Source: Opitutus sp.
GTDB taxonomy: Bacteria > Verrucomicrobiota > Verrucomicrobiia > Opitutales > Opitutaceae
Assembly: GCA_024998815.1 (NCBI GenBank)
Contig: JACEUQ010000003.1
Location: forward strand, 633,900 to 697,899
Direction of reading: 5' to 3'
DNA length: 64,000 nucleotides
Positions 52,748-62,500 of the stretch are shown piece after piece. Position numbers and translations under genes: made by a program. Positions within the stretch are counted from its first letter, which is position 1; every line of letters starts with the position of its first letter. Under the pieces are notes generated by a model. The model searched no databases. It was not told where the DNA came from and saw nothing but the letters and a program-made list of their open reading frames with translations.

Positions 52748-53497
52748 CTAGTCAACCGGGTCGGGTGGGGCGGGGTCTAGCAGCATGACTTGCACGGGGC
52801 GTAGGAAGCCGGGGTAAAGCAGGGCAACCCGCCTATCTTTGGGCGAGAGGCCTTGTGAGGTGGAGTTGATCACGCGGCCTTCGTTTTCGATTTCGGCGGC
52901 GACCAACAGCTCAACCATGGCCGCAGCATCACCGGTCAACCCAGTAGGCAGTGTCAGGCGGCCTTTCAGGGGTATCGTACCGCTGGAACTCCCGAGTTTA
53001 ACGGCCAATTCACAGGGCATAAGATTGATAAAACTAATCGATCCTACCGGAATCGAGTCGAGGCTTTGGTTAATGGCTTTGAGGGACACTTCGCCACTGG
53101 ACTCATTGAGTGCGACGAGGACTATGATATTGCGCCAGGAGGGATCGACCGTGGTTTCAGCTACGGGGATAATCTGCGGTGGTTGGGTCGGATCCGGGGA
53201 GCGCCGTTCGCGATAAATCAAAATACGACCTTCAGCTTTTCGCGTGAAGGGGCCCCTGGTCTGCCCGGGGGTAAGGGTGAGGTCTTTCGTCACTTGGTCG
53301 GCGCGAAATTTGAAGCTGGTGCCCTTGTCGGCCTGGTCGCCTGAGCTGCCGACTTCTTTGCCGCCGATCATGCAAAACGTGATGACCTGGGCCTGTTTGT
53401 CTTTGGCTCCTGGCGCCGTGGTTTGCCCAGAGAGCAAGTTGGCGGCACCGAGCCAGGAGGCGATGAAAACGACGAGGAAAGAACGTGAGAAGATCAT
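52748..53497 (-). CDS. Secreted protein coupled to Verru_Chthon A, unknown function
   Basis: 249 residues from an ATG at 53497 that overlaps the stop of the upstream gene (ATGA), so it is translationally coupled. Signal peptide: FLVVFIASWLGAANLLSG. The body has FCMIGGKEVGSSGDQADKGT, RILIYRERRSPDP and IIVLVALNESSGEVSLKAI, with a beta-rich pattern and no named family. Its fixed coupling to the cassette protein suggests that the two work together at the cell surface. Confidence 0.65.
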   Translation of the reverse strand: MIFSRSFLVVFIASWLGAANLLSGQTTAPGAKDKQAQVITFCMIGGKEVGSSGDQADKGTSFKFRADQVTKDLTLTPGQTRGPFTRKAEGRILIYRERRSPDPTQPPQIIPVAETTVDPSWRNIIVLVALNESSGEVSLKAINQSLDSIPVGSISFINLMPCELAVKLGSSSGTIPLKGRLTLPTGLTGDAAAMVELLVAAEIENEGRVINSTSQGLSPKDRRVALLYPGFLRPVQVMLLDPAPPDPVD

Positions 53498-56238
53498 AGG
53501 TCGGAGGGACTGAGCCAGCGGAAGCTGACGATTTTGAAGCGGCGGCCGAAGTTTTGGTTGGTGAGCGTGGCGGAGGCGGGGGGCGTTTCGGGCGTGTTGG
53601 TGGTGTCCACATAGTCGGGAACACGTTGAACGATGGCCTCGCACCATGCGCGGCTGAGCACGGTGGTCGTTGAGGTGTTGAGCGGATCTACGACCTCGCC
53701 GTAGGTGCGGATGCGGAAGGTATCAGAGCGGGCGGAAAGCACGGGACCGAGCACTTGCAGGAGATCGGCTTGGGTGAGGAACCCGGGCGTGGCGGCCGAG
53801 CGAGAGATGGCGCCTTGCGATATGAATCGGGCGCTGTCGAAACCGGGGACTTGCGTGGTGACCGATGGCCTTAGGCTTACACTGGTGATGGTGCTCGGCG
53901 TGTTGAGACCGGTGGTCGTTGTGGTACCGCCATTAATGGAGGGGGTGGCGTCTATGGCGGCTTGGAGCGGGCCCGTGAATTGGTGGGCTTGGGTGCTGGA
54001 TGAAGGGCGGCGGTTGACGAAGTCGGCCAAGCCACGGAAGGGGCCGAAGCTGCTGTCGGCGGCACGGGCCTTGATTTGTGCGACGATGGCGATGGCGAGA
54101 TCGTCGAGCTGCGCATCAGTGAGACTGCGGAAGCCGGCGTAGACCTTGGAACTCGATTCGGCGATGCTGGCGGCAGTGGCGGAATCTACGTGGTCTTCGA
54201 CCGGATAGACGGCGCGGGCAAACGGCGTGTGTTGGCTGTTGGCCACGGTGGCCGTTGAGCCGCCTTGCTTGACGACCGGGGCTTTGCGGGTGGAGGCGAG
54301 CACGGCTCGCCAGGCTTCGCGCGAGGTCGAGTTGATATTAAAGGCCCCTTCGACGAGCAGGTTGTTGGCGGCCGAATCGAAGTTTTGCAGGGAGCTGGCC
54401 AAGCCTGAAGCCGCGAGGTTTTTCGGATCGTAGAGCGAGTGGCGGGGATTGGCTAAGGGGAAACTCGGGGGGCCGCTGGTGGGCACGGAAGAGAAGTAGT
54501 ATTTATCCCACAGGGCCGTGTTCAGCACGAAGCTGAGATCGAAGTGGAATCGTTGAAAGGTGTTGTTGTAGACGCCGCCGAAGCTTGAATCACCCCAGTC
54601 GGGAAAGCCGTCGAGGTCGGAGCTGAGCACGCGTGGATCGACATAGGAGTTGCCGATGGCGTAGGCCGGCATCGCGCTGGCGGCGTAGCCGGTGGGTGAG
54701 GCCGTATTGTTGAGAATGCCACTACTGGGATGGACGTTGGCGTGTTGGAGTGCTCCGAGTGAGAGGACGCCGGTTTCTAGGCGCGGCAGGTTGAATAGGA
54801 CGGCTTTGGTCGGACCGGGATTGTCCAACGAGTAGCCGATGTAGGCGTTGTTACCGCTGCTTTGGAAGTTGGCGAAGGTGGTGCCGGAGCCGCTAATCAC
54901 GGCTTTATTGTAGTTGGGGGTGTTGTTGTAGCCGGCTGAGCCTGCATTTACTTTATCCAAAGCCGTGCGCGTCAAGGCAGGGGCGGCTGGGTTGTAGTGG
55001 GCCAGCCAAGGGAGCATCGAAAGACTATCGTTTATGGTGAAACTGACGCCGAGTGCCGTGACACTGGGCTGGAAGCTCATCTTGAGGGTGTTGAACCAAC
55101 CGACCGCCGGGGCCGTACTGGTGGGGACGAATACCCCGGAGGGCATGGGCGCAAGTGTGGTGATTTCTTTTAAGGGGTCTCCGTTGTTTTTTAGGAAAAC
55201 AGGTTCGGTGGCCCCCAGCGTTTTCCACGCCAGAGAGCCCGTGGGTGTGGGAGAAGAAGCGTCGCTGACCTTGCCGATGTAGTCGCTCCACCAGTTCATG
55301 CCATCGACTTTTTGCAGGAGGCTACCGGCTACGGTATAGCCCGTGGAGACCGCGCCGCTGTTGTAGAGAAAGAAGCCGGTTTCGCCCATATTAGCCACCG
55401 TGAGCACCAAGCGTTTAATGACGTCGCTGGCTGCGGGGGCCGGGGTTGAGGTAAAGGCCGAGGGCATGACTCCCGTGCCGGTGGGTGTGGTGCTGACGGT
55501 TTCCCACCAGAAATTGGTGCGCCAGCCAGGCGAGAGGGTGAGCTGGGCTGAGGTGGTGGCGGCGGCATAATCCACATTCGACCCTGGGGTGAAAACAATC
55601 GCCTCTCCGGGTGCGATCGGCGGGCAATTAATGATAAATCCTTTGGTCAAAAAGCTACTGCGAAGTCGATCCGTGCCCCATTTATAGCTCGTTGCCGCGC
55701 CGGCGGCGGGTCCCATTTCAGCCAATATTTTGGCATAGAAGGAGGAGGAGTTATAGAACTGGCCGGTGTATGTGGTCGCTTGGAGGGTGACGTCGTAGGG
55801 ATTCCAAAGTACGACGGCCGGGAAATAGAGCAGGCGGAGGCTTTTGCTAGCATCGGCTTCGGCAGTCGCATGGATCCAGAGCTGCGTGCGCGCAAGCACG
55901 GGATAAATACCCATTTGCGTATCGGTGGTCGCGCGAGGCGCGATGGAGGGTGTGGCGCCTGAGAGCGAGTTCTGGAGTTGGACGTAAGAACGTAAGGCAC
56001 CCCAGGAGGGCAAGGCCGCCGGAGTCGTCGTCGGTGCTCCGCTGGCTGGGATAGCGAAAAGGGGAGTCGAATTGATTATGCTCGTTGGGGGCGTGCTGCC
56101 GAGCAGGCCGGCGGTGAGATCCTTTTTCAGGCCGCCAGCGGAGACGTCGGCGAGCACGCCACGGCTGCTCACGGTAATATCGTGAAAACGGGCCTTGCGG
56201 AAACTACCGCTTGTGAAGGCTGAACCCAAGAACGCCAT
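53494..56238 (-). CDS. Verru_Chthon cassette protein A, C-terminal part after frameshift
   Basis: 914 codons. It continues the pilin-like protein upstream: KARFHDITVSSRGVLADVSA and GGLKKDLTAGLLG are characteristic of this family (TIGR02600). The rest is a long beta-rich domain with DQLDDLAIAIVAQIKARA and GPFRGLADFVNRR near the end. The natural frame upstream of the first Met reads SSEQMAFLGSAF, so the split comes from one missing base in an A run at about 56254-56255. It is followed by an ATGA overlap with the secreted protein. Confidence 0.78.
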   Translation of the reverse strand: MAFLGSAFTSGSFRKARFHDITVSSRGVLADVSAGGLKKDLTAGLLGSTPPTSIINSTPLFAIPASGAPTTTPAALPSWGALRSYVQLQNSLSGATPSIAPRATTDTQMGIYPVLARTQLWIHATAEADASKSLRLLYFPAVVLWNPYDVTLQATTYTGQFYNSSSFYAKILAEMGPAAGAATSYKWGTDRLRSSFLTKGFIINCPPIAPGEAIVFTPGSNVDYAAATTSAQLTLSPGWRTNFWWETVSTTPTGTGVMPSAFTSTPAPAASDVIKRLVLTVANMGETGFFLYNSGAVSTGYTVAGSLLQKVDGMNWWSDYIGKVSDASSPTPTGSLAWKTLGATEPVFLKNNGDPLKEITTLAPMPSGVFVPTSTAPAVGWFNTLKMSFQPSVTALGVSFTINDSLSMLPWLAHYNPAAPALTRTALDKVNAGSAGYNNTPNYNKAVISGSGTTFANFQSSGNNAYIGYSLDNPGPTKAVLFNLPRLETGVLSLGALQHANVHPSSGILNNTASPTGYAASAMPAYAIGNSYVDPRVLSSDLDGFPDWGDSSFGGVYNNTFQRFHFDLSFVLNTALWDKYYFSSVPTSGPPSFPLANPRHSLYDPKNLAASGLASSLQNFDSAANNLLVEGAFNINSTSREAWRAVLASTRKAPVVKQGGSTATVANSQHTPFARAVYPVEDHVDSATAASIAESSSKVYAGFRSLTDAQLDDLAIAIVAQIKARAADSSFGPFRGLADFVNRRPSSSTQAHQFTGPLQAAIDATPSINGGTTTTTGLNTPSTITSVSLRPSVTTQVPGFDSARFISQGAISRSAATPGFLTQADLLQVLGPVLSARSDTFRIRTYGEVVDPLNTSTTTVLSRAWCEAIVQRVPDYVDTTNTPETPPASATLTNQNFGRRFKIVSFRWLSPSDL

Positions 56239-57137
56239 TTGCTCGCTGGATTGAAGTTTACCGAGGTGTCATTGGCCGTGTTGGTCGCCTCATAGGCCCC
56301 AGTGGCGTCGCCGAGGTAGTAGGGCGTCGCGTAGACGCCGCTCCGAACCGACCACGGCCAAGTGGCCGAGGCGGGCATCGTGGTGGTATTGGACAGGGAG
56401 GCATCGGTGGCGAGGAGTTCGCCGCCGGTGCGGCCGGGAACCATGATGCTTTGGCGTTGTTGTGTGGAGGTGGGGCTGACGGAGCTGAGGCTGGGCGAGC
56501 CGGTGGTGGTGGCTATGCGCTGGGCATTGGGGTCGGTCAGGTCGATGCGGGCTTTGACGCCCTCGTCGCCGACCCACCAGCCGTAGCGGGCGACCGTGGG
56601 GGTGCCGGAGAGACCGGCCACCGGGGCGGTGATGGTTTGCAGGGGGACGATGATACCGTTGCCGGTTACGGAGGTATCGGTGCTGGCCGCTCCGACCAGG
56701 CGCACGTAGTTGGTGGTGTCGTCGTAGTTTTTGGTGGACGCCCAAGTGGGAAGATCGGCAGCGGCGGCATTCGGGGCCGAACCGGAGAGCAGCCAGGTGG
56801 GGGTGGCGCTGGAGGGATTCCAAACTCCAGTCCAGTATTTCTTGGTGGCGTGGGTGGTCGCGAGGATGTCGGCGTTTGCGGTGACCCGCTGATCGGGGCC
56901 GGCCGAGGCCTGGAGTTTGCCTAGGGCGATATTGAGGGCCAAGAGCGCATTTGAACGGGCTTGATCGGCTTTTTGGTAATTGGCCGCGATCTGGGTTTCG
57001 ACCCGCGTGAGCGCGGCCATGCTGACCATGATCAACACGAGCATCGACATCAGTACGATCGTTATGAGTAGGGCAAAGCCGGCTCTTTTAGGGGCCCGCG
57101 GGTTATGCGGGCTTGCGGCTAATTCTAACGATTCCAT
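56169..57137 (-). CDS. Verru_Chthon cassette protein A, N-terminal part (pilin-like)
   Basis: 322 codons, of which about the last 30 after SVNF are out of frame. The N-terminus has a PilX/GspK-like leader and helix: RAGFALLITIVLMSMLVLIM, followed by VSMAALTRVETQIAANYQ and ALLALNIALGKLQ. Family members are about 1,200 residues; joining both frames gives about 1,214. Minor-pseudopilin role is inferred from the leader. The single-base frameshift makes a stop after FTILP. Real decay or assembly error cannot be separated here. Confidence 0.78.
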   Translation of the reverse strand: MESLELAASPHNPRAPKRAGFALLITIVLMSMLVLIMVSMAALTRVETQIAANYQKADQARSNALLALNIALGKLQASAGPDQRVTANADILATTHATKKYWTGVWNPSSATPTWLLSGSAPNAAAADLPTWASTKNYDDTTNYVRLVGAASTDTSVTGNGIIVPLQTITAPVAGLSGTPTVARYGWWVGDEGVKARIDLTDPNAQRIATTTGSPSLSSVSPTSTQQRQSIMVPGRTGGELLATDASLSNTTTMPASATWPWSVRSGVYATPYYLGDATGAYEATNTANDTSVNFNPASKWRSWVQPSQAVVSARPVFTILP

Positions 57138-57210
57138 AAGTTGTTATTCGGCACGTTTCAGTGAAGCTTTAGCCGTTCGGATTGATTTTGTTTAAATCTA
57201 CCGACTGGGT

Positions 57211-57270
57211 TTACGGTGCGGTGACTTGGAGGCGGAGGAAGCGGCGGGGGGTTGGGGTGACGAGAAACTA
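57211..57270 (-). pseudogene. Remnant tail: TPRRFLRLQVTAP
   Basis: A C-terminal tail that matches the end of the large protein at 59527 (KRFLRLKVTAP), followed by TAA. Nothing of the upstream gene body is found in 57271-57427. Probably the last trace of a lost paralogue. No other structure is visible in 57138-57427. Confidence 0.55.
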
Positions 57271-57427
57271 GAACCACGGGGAGTGCCCGGACGACACAGC
57301 CAAAGACCTTATGTTAAAGTTGTGGGGCATGCTGGCCGTACCGATGGCGTTTCTTGTATGGCAGCACTCCTGGTGGTGTGACGCGCAGGCTCAGTAAAAG
57401 CCGGGGCGAAGTCATCACGGCTCAGGC

Positions 57428-58282
57428 TCATGGTTTTGTCGCGGGCGGGCGGGCCGCGGAGAGGCGGGCGATCTCGGTGACGAGCAGCGGGATTCCGGTG
57501 GGCTGCATGGTGACATGGTCGGTTCCGCGGAACTCAACAAACTGGCAGTCCTTGTGGCCGGCGGCTTTCAGTCGGGTGAGCATCTCGGTGTTTTGTGAAT
57601 ACCGACCGGGAAGATCTTTGTCGCGGTCGCCCATGAGTAGAAGGAGGGGTGGTGCGTCGGCGCGGGCGTGGGCGAGCGGGGCGAAGGATTCGAGTTCGGC
57701 GCTGCCGGAGGCGGAGCGGAAAGAGGAGTGCGTCACCATTTGTGCGCTGAAGGGCACGAGGCCGACGATGCGATTGGCGTCGATCTGGTGGGCGGCGAGC
57801 CAAGAGCGATCTAGGGTGAGGAGGGTTGAGAGGTAGCCGCCGGCGGAGTGGCCGGACAGAAAAATGCGGCTCGGGTCGCCGCCATACTCCTGGATGTGCG
57901 CGAAGACCCAGGCCACGGCGGCGGCAGCGTCTTCAAGGGCGTTTACTGGCGTGCCGCGGGGGATGAGCCGGTAGTTGGGCGTCACCACGAGCAGGCCCTG
58001 TTGCAAGAGTTCGCCGGGGAACCAGGTCTTGTTGCCTTCGGTTAATCCGCCGCCGTGGAACCAGACCACGACAGGGAGGTTTTGCGCGGCACCAGCGGGA
58101 ACGTGAATGTCGAGCACGCAGCGTTCCTGGCGGTATGGGTCTTTGGCTTCTTCAGGCGAAAGATAAGAAATGTCTTTGGCGCTACGGGCTTCTGACGCTG
58201 AGGCGCTGATGCCCACGAAGAGACAGGCGGAGAACAGGGCGGCGAAGGCCTTGAGAGAGAGCATTGAAGTGGGGTTTTTCAT
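57428..58282 (-). CDS. Secreted alpha/beta hydrolase (esterase/lipase-like)
   Basis: 284 residues, with a signal peptide (AFAALFSACLFVGISASAS). Oxyanion-hole motif HGGG at 76-79, nucleophile elbow GHSAGG with Ser146, the acid in LLMGDRDKDLP (about 218) and His in GTDHVT (about 256). This is the BD-FAE/hormone-sensitive-lipase-like esterase type. The start ATG overlaps the stop of the remnant at 58279 (ATGA), a trace of an earlier operon. The substrate is unknown; polysaccharide de-esterification is plausible. Confidence 0.85.
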   Translation of the reverse strand: MKNPTSMLSLKAFAALFSACLFVGISASASEARSAKDISYLSPEEAKDPYRQERCVLDIHVPAGAAQNLPVVVWFHGGGLTEGNKTWFPGELLQQGLLVVTPNYRLIPRGTPVNALEDAAAAVAWVFAHIQEYGGDPSRIFLSGHSAGGYLSTLLTLDRSWLAAHQIDANRIVGLVPFSAQMVTHSSFRSASGSAELESFAPLAHARADAPPLLLLMGDRDKDLPGRYSQNTEMLTRLKAAGHKDCQFVEFRGTDHVTMQPTGIPLLVTEIARLSAARPPATKP

Positions 58283-58400
58283 GGGGATGTGAGGCGTAGG
58301 CGCAGGAAACTCCGTGGCGAAACCGAGGCGGTGTCGGTGAAGGTGCCGGTTTGGCCGCAGTCGCCGGTGCTGACTCGGCTACCGGCTAAGATGCATGGCC
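58279..58400 (-). pseudogene. Remnant tail: SPRSFLRLRLTSP
   Basis: About 40 codons are open (ILAGSRVSTGDCGQTGTFTD, then TASVSPRSFLRLRLTSP) up to TGA, which overlaps the hydrolase ATG by 4 bp. The final FLRLRLTSP corresponds to the FLRLKVTAP end of the large surface protein. The upstream body is absent. 58401-58489 shows nothing else. Confidence 0.55.
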
Positions 58401-58489
58401 GTTGACCACCTGGGGCGCTGTGCGGGCGGCGGCGGTGGTCACGGTGGCAGAATAGATCTGATCGTCTAAATACCCGGAATAAAAAGGGC

Positions 58490-59167
58490 TCAGGGCGCTC
58501 GGCGGATTTCTATTTCATCCAGTGCGAAACCATCCCCGATTTGCCAAATCGAGGCGTTGTTCAAAACCCATTGGAGTTTCACTTTAACCACCTTTTCTTC
58601 GCGGGAGCGCACGAGCTCGATGAATTTATTTACGCTGTCGTTATCGAACTCGGTTCCTTTGAAGGTGAAGGTCTTGAAGACGTCGCCGCCACCGAAAGCA
58701 AGCGGCAGGATCAACCGATTATCCCACTTGGCGGAATCGGGGAAATTGCCTTCAGGAAGAAGCGCCACAGCCAGCGATTTGACCTTTGGGAAACGCGCGG
58801 AGAATTTGAGGAGTAAGGAGCGGATGTCTTCCGCTTTGATTGCGACACCTGTCACGCCGAGGGAAATGTCGTTTAACGTGACCACGTGAAACTCATCGGT
58901 GGGCTGCGTCACCGTAACGCGGATGCCGCTGCTGCTAGCGGCACCCACGCCTTCCAATTCAGCTAATGTTAACTCCCCACCGCTCGACCATGCGTCGAGC
59001 TTGCCATTGGCGAGGGCGCGATAACCCGAGTTAGGCGGACCGGGATAGGTGTAGGTTTTCCCGCTTGGACGGTTGAAGTCCTCCCGGAGTAAAGTCTGGG
59101 CCGGAAGAGCGAGCAGACCGAGGGAGTAACCGAGCGTGAGTAATTGAAGACGACGGATGTTAGTCAT
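58490..59167 (-). CDS. Secreted protein of unknown function
   Basis: 225 residues with a signal peptide (LTLGYSLGLLALPAQ). A beta-rich body begins LLREDFNRPSGKTYTYPG, as in laminin-G/jelly-roll proteins that start with a DF...G motif. It ends IGDGFALDEIEIRRAP, the usual last strand of such folds. No sorting signal. It probably binds an extracellular carbohydrate; this is inferred from the jelly-roll pattern only. Confidence 0.6.
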   Translation of the reverse strand: MTNIRRLQLLTLGYSLGLLALPAQTLLREDFNRPSGKTYTYPGPPNSGYRALANGKLDAWSSGGELTLAELEGVGAASSSGIRVTVTQPTDEFHVVTLNDISLGVTGVAIKAEDIRSLLLKFSARFPKVKSLAVALLPEGNFPDSAKWDNRLILPLAFGGGDVFKTFTFKGTEFDNDSVNKFIELVRSREEKVVKVKLQWVLNNASIWQIGDGFALDEIEIRRAP

Positions 59168-59185
59168 GGCGTGCAGGGGATGATT

Positions 59186-59346
59186 TTAGGGCGAAGAAGT
59201 AGTTACCTTCAGGCGCATGAAACGGCGAGAGCTCGACGGGTTCAAGTCTTTAATCGTAACGTTAAGACCTGATGCGTTAGGATTCGTTTCAACGTCAGTC
59301 CAGGTGGTGAGATCCGACGAGGCTTGAATGGTGAAGGTGCGTTAGC
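59186..59346 (-). pseudogene. Remnant tail: RRFMRLKVTTSSP
   Basis: About 53 codons (RTFTIQASSDLTTWTDVETN, then PNASGLNVTIKDL, PSSSRRFMRLKVTT) parallel the C-terminus of the large surface protein (VQGSSDLATWSDIAINP to KRFLRLKVTAP). A stop stands just upstream, so it cannot be translated from a distant start. A degraded paralogue end. 59347-59526 shows no other structure. Confidence 0.6.
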
Positions 59347-59526
59347 CGTGTAGCGTTGGCCGTCTCGGCCAAGGTTTGAAACGGCGGAATTGGCCGGGGA
59401 CGGCCAACACTACAACCGGAAATGCCTAGCGCCAAGGCAGACTCCATTCATGACGGCGTGGATTTGAAGTTGGGTTGTGATTGGGGTTATTCGGAAAGTT
59501 GGCGGAAGGTGTGAAACCGAGTGGGC

Positions 59527-62500
59527 TCAGGGTGCGGTGACTTTCAGGCGGAGGAAACGCTTGGTTGCACCGATGGGCGGTTTGTCGGTGACCGTGACGC
59601 TCGTGCTGACGGTGCCAGGGTTGATTGCTATGTCGCTCCAGGTGGCGAGGTCGGAGGAGCCTTGCACGGTGTAGGTCACTTCGCTGCAGGCACGTAGGAA
59701 GGTGAGGGTGAGCTTGCCGTTGGAGTCGACGGTCGAGGTGGGCAGGCCGGAGGGCGTGGCCGTAGTGGGTGAAAGCCCGAGGGCATATTCGAGGAGGTTG
59801 GAGATGCCGTCACCATCCGGGTCGGCGAGGTCGGCGGCGTTGCCGGTGGCGGCGATGGTGCCAAAGGTGGCGTTGCGCCAGGATTGCAGTGCGGTCCACG
59901 TGGTGACGGTGGCTGAGGTGACGGTTGGTCCGTTATCGCCGGCGGCGGTGGCGCTCACGGTGTAGTAATACGTAGTGCCGGGGATAGTGGTCGTATCGTT
60001 AAAAAAAGTGGCGGTGAGGCTCGAGGCGAGCGGGGTGAACGGGCCGTTGGAGAAGAGACTGCGGGCGACCTGGTAAGTGACAGTGGCATTGGTCGAGGTG
60101 ATGGTAGCCCAGGCTAGGGCGACGCCGCTGGCGGACGGCGTAGCGGTGAGGCTGGCCGGGGCGAGCGGGCCGCCGTCGTCGAGGTAAAGAGCGGTCACCT
60201 CGGCGGGGGTAAGCACGCGGTCGTAGAGGCGCACTTGATCCAGCACTCCGGTAAGTGGACGCTGCAGATCGAGGCGATTGCCGAGCAGGGAGAGGGCGGT
60301 CGTGGTGGTCGCGTTGACGACGGGAAGCGTGCCGGTCCGGCTCATATTCGAAACGGGGTAGGTGCCAGTAAGCGAGCCGTTGAGATAGAACACGGGTGCA
60401 GTGTCGTTGCGCGAGAGGTCGAAGGTGATGACGACATGCTGCCAAGCGCCGGCGATTACTGAACCGGAGGAGCGCCAGTCGCCGCCGGTGCCGTCGTTGA
60501 AGCCGAGACCACCGGTGAAATTTGCATCCGTGCTAAAGTTGCGCACAAGGAAGAGGGATGGGCCGCCTTGGAGGCTTATGATGCGAGGGTATAGGGTGCC
60601 GGTCGGGGTCGCGTCTGCCTTTACCCACGCACTGAGGGAAAATGCGGTCGTGATGGCACCGTGTCCGAAGGAGGCTTTGGCGTTATTAGCGCCATTAAAG
60701 GCGAGCGCATTGGCGAACTTGCCGGAGGCCGTAAAGGTGGTGTTCGCATCGGCAAGAGTAGCGCTGCGCGAGTTGCCGGATAGATCGGCGGCGGTGGTGA
60801 GGCCGGTGCTTTCGTTGAAGCGCCAGTAGGCGAGCAGGCCGGAGTTCGGCAGGTCGGGACGGACCACGGAGAAAGTGACGGATGAACTGATCGTGGACGC
60901 GCCGTTGTTGTCGTAGGCCTTGGCGTAAACGGTGGCGGGGCTGATGATCTGCGGCGTCCAAGCTGCGGTGTAGGGCGCTGTGGTGGCGGTGCCAGCGAGG
61001 ATACTGTTGACGTAGAACTCGACCTTGGTGATTGAGCCCGCGTCGGCATCGGCGGCGTTAGCGGTGAGCGTGAACGGGACTCCTAAGGTGGCGGTTGAAG
61101 TCGCGGTCGGCGTGGTCACCGCGACGACGGGCGGGAGGTTGACGACGGTGATGACGTAGCCTTGGGACGTCACTGTGACGCCGCGGTTGTCGGTGATTTT
61201 AGCGGTGATCGTGTGGGTGCCGACGATGGATGAAGTCCAAGTGTAAGTGTAAGGCGATGAGGTGTCGGTTGCGAGCAGGGTGGCACCGTCGTAGAACTCG
61301 ACCTGGGTGATGGAGCCTTCGGGGTCGGTTGCGGAGGCGGCGAGCGTGATGGGCGATCCGGCACCTTGGACGGTGAGGTTGCGGTAGGGCTGGGTTAGGG
61401 AGACGGAGGGGCTGAGGTTGGCGGTGCCGCCGACGGTGAGGGAGACAGGGATGTAAAGGGTGCTGTTGGCCGTGTCGTTGGTCGTAAGAGTCAGGTTGGT
61501 CGCGTAGCTCAGGCCGCTGACGAGGCCGGTGGAGTTGAAGGCCAAGGGGATCGTCTGGCTGCTGCCGGGAGCGAGGGTGCCCGAGGTGGAACCGGTGAAA
61601 TTGGCCCAGGAATAGGTCGAGCCACCGGGAGCAAAATTGGTGGTGCCGTCGAAAGCGCGGGGGGGCGGGGTGAAGCGCACGGCGAGGCCGGAGTTTACGG
61701 CATTGGCGGTGTAGGCGTATTGGACGTATTGCTTGGAGTCGTTGACACCGGTCGTGGGGAGGTTGTTGACGATGCCGATGAGGTAGTTGCCGTCGGTATT
61801 GGTGACGCCCTGGTATTGGGTGGTGATGGTGCCGTCGCGTTTCAGGATGACTTGGAAATTAAGCTTACGCTGGAGATTGGCGGCCTTGCCGGAGTCGGCC
61901 TTGAAGGTGACATTAATCCACGAGACGACAAAGGTGTTGGCGTCGGTCTGCTGGTAACGCACCGAGCTGGTCCCGGAGATGAGCAGTAGATCGTCAAAGA
62001 AGACGGCGATGGATTTGGGGATAAGACCGTTGTTTGTCGCCAGCATGCTGGCCAGGGTGGAGGGAACCCGATAACGGGAATTGGTGTTGCCTGCCTTGCT
62101 GAGGTCGAAGGAGACGTGGCCGTTGATGTCGATGCAGAGCTGGGTGTAGCCGGTGCCGAAATAGGGAAAGGTAAAGCCGAGTGAGAGCGCCGAGGAAAAG
62201 GCGTTATCGAAAATATTAGTGCCAAAAGAGACCGCGTTGCCGGTGGCGGAAATATCCACCCAGCTGTAGGCGGGGCCGGTGGGGGAAAGGGAGTCGGCGA
62301 AGGTATAAAGTTTCGGGAGAGCGGCGTTCCAGGTGAGCGAGGCGCTACCGCGGTTGGTAAGAACGAAGCCGTTGTGGGTGGCCGAGGTGGTCACGGGCAA
62401 GGTGGCGGAAAGGCTGGTCGCGGAAAGACCGACGGTCGGTATCTGGGTGGCGGTGCCGGAGAGGGCAAAGGTGAAGGGGCTGGTGGTGCCGGGACTGGAG

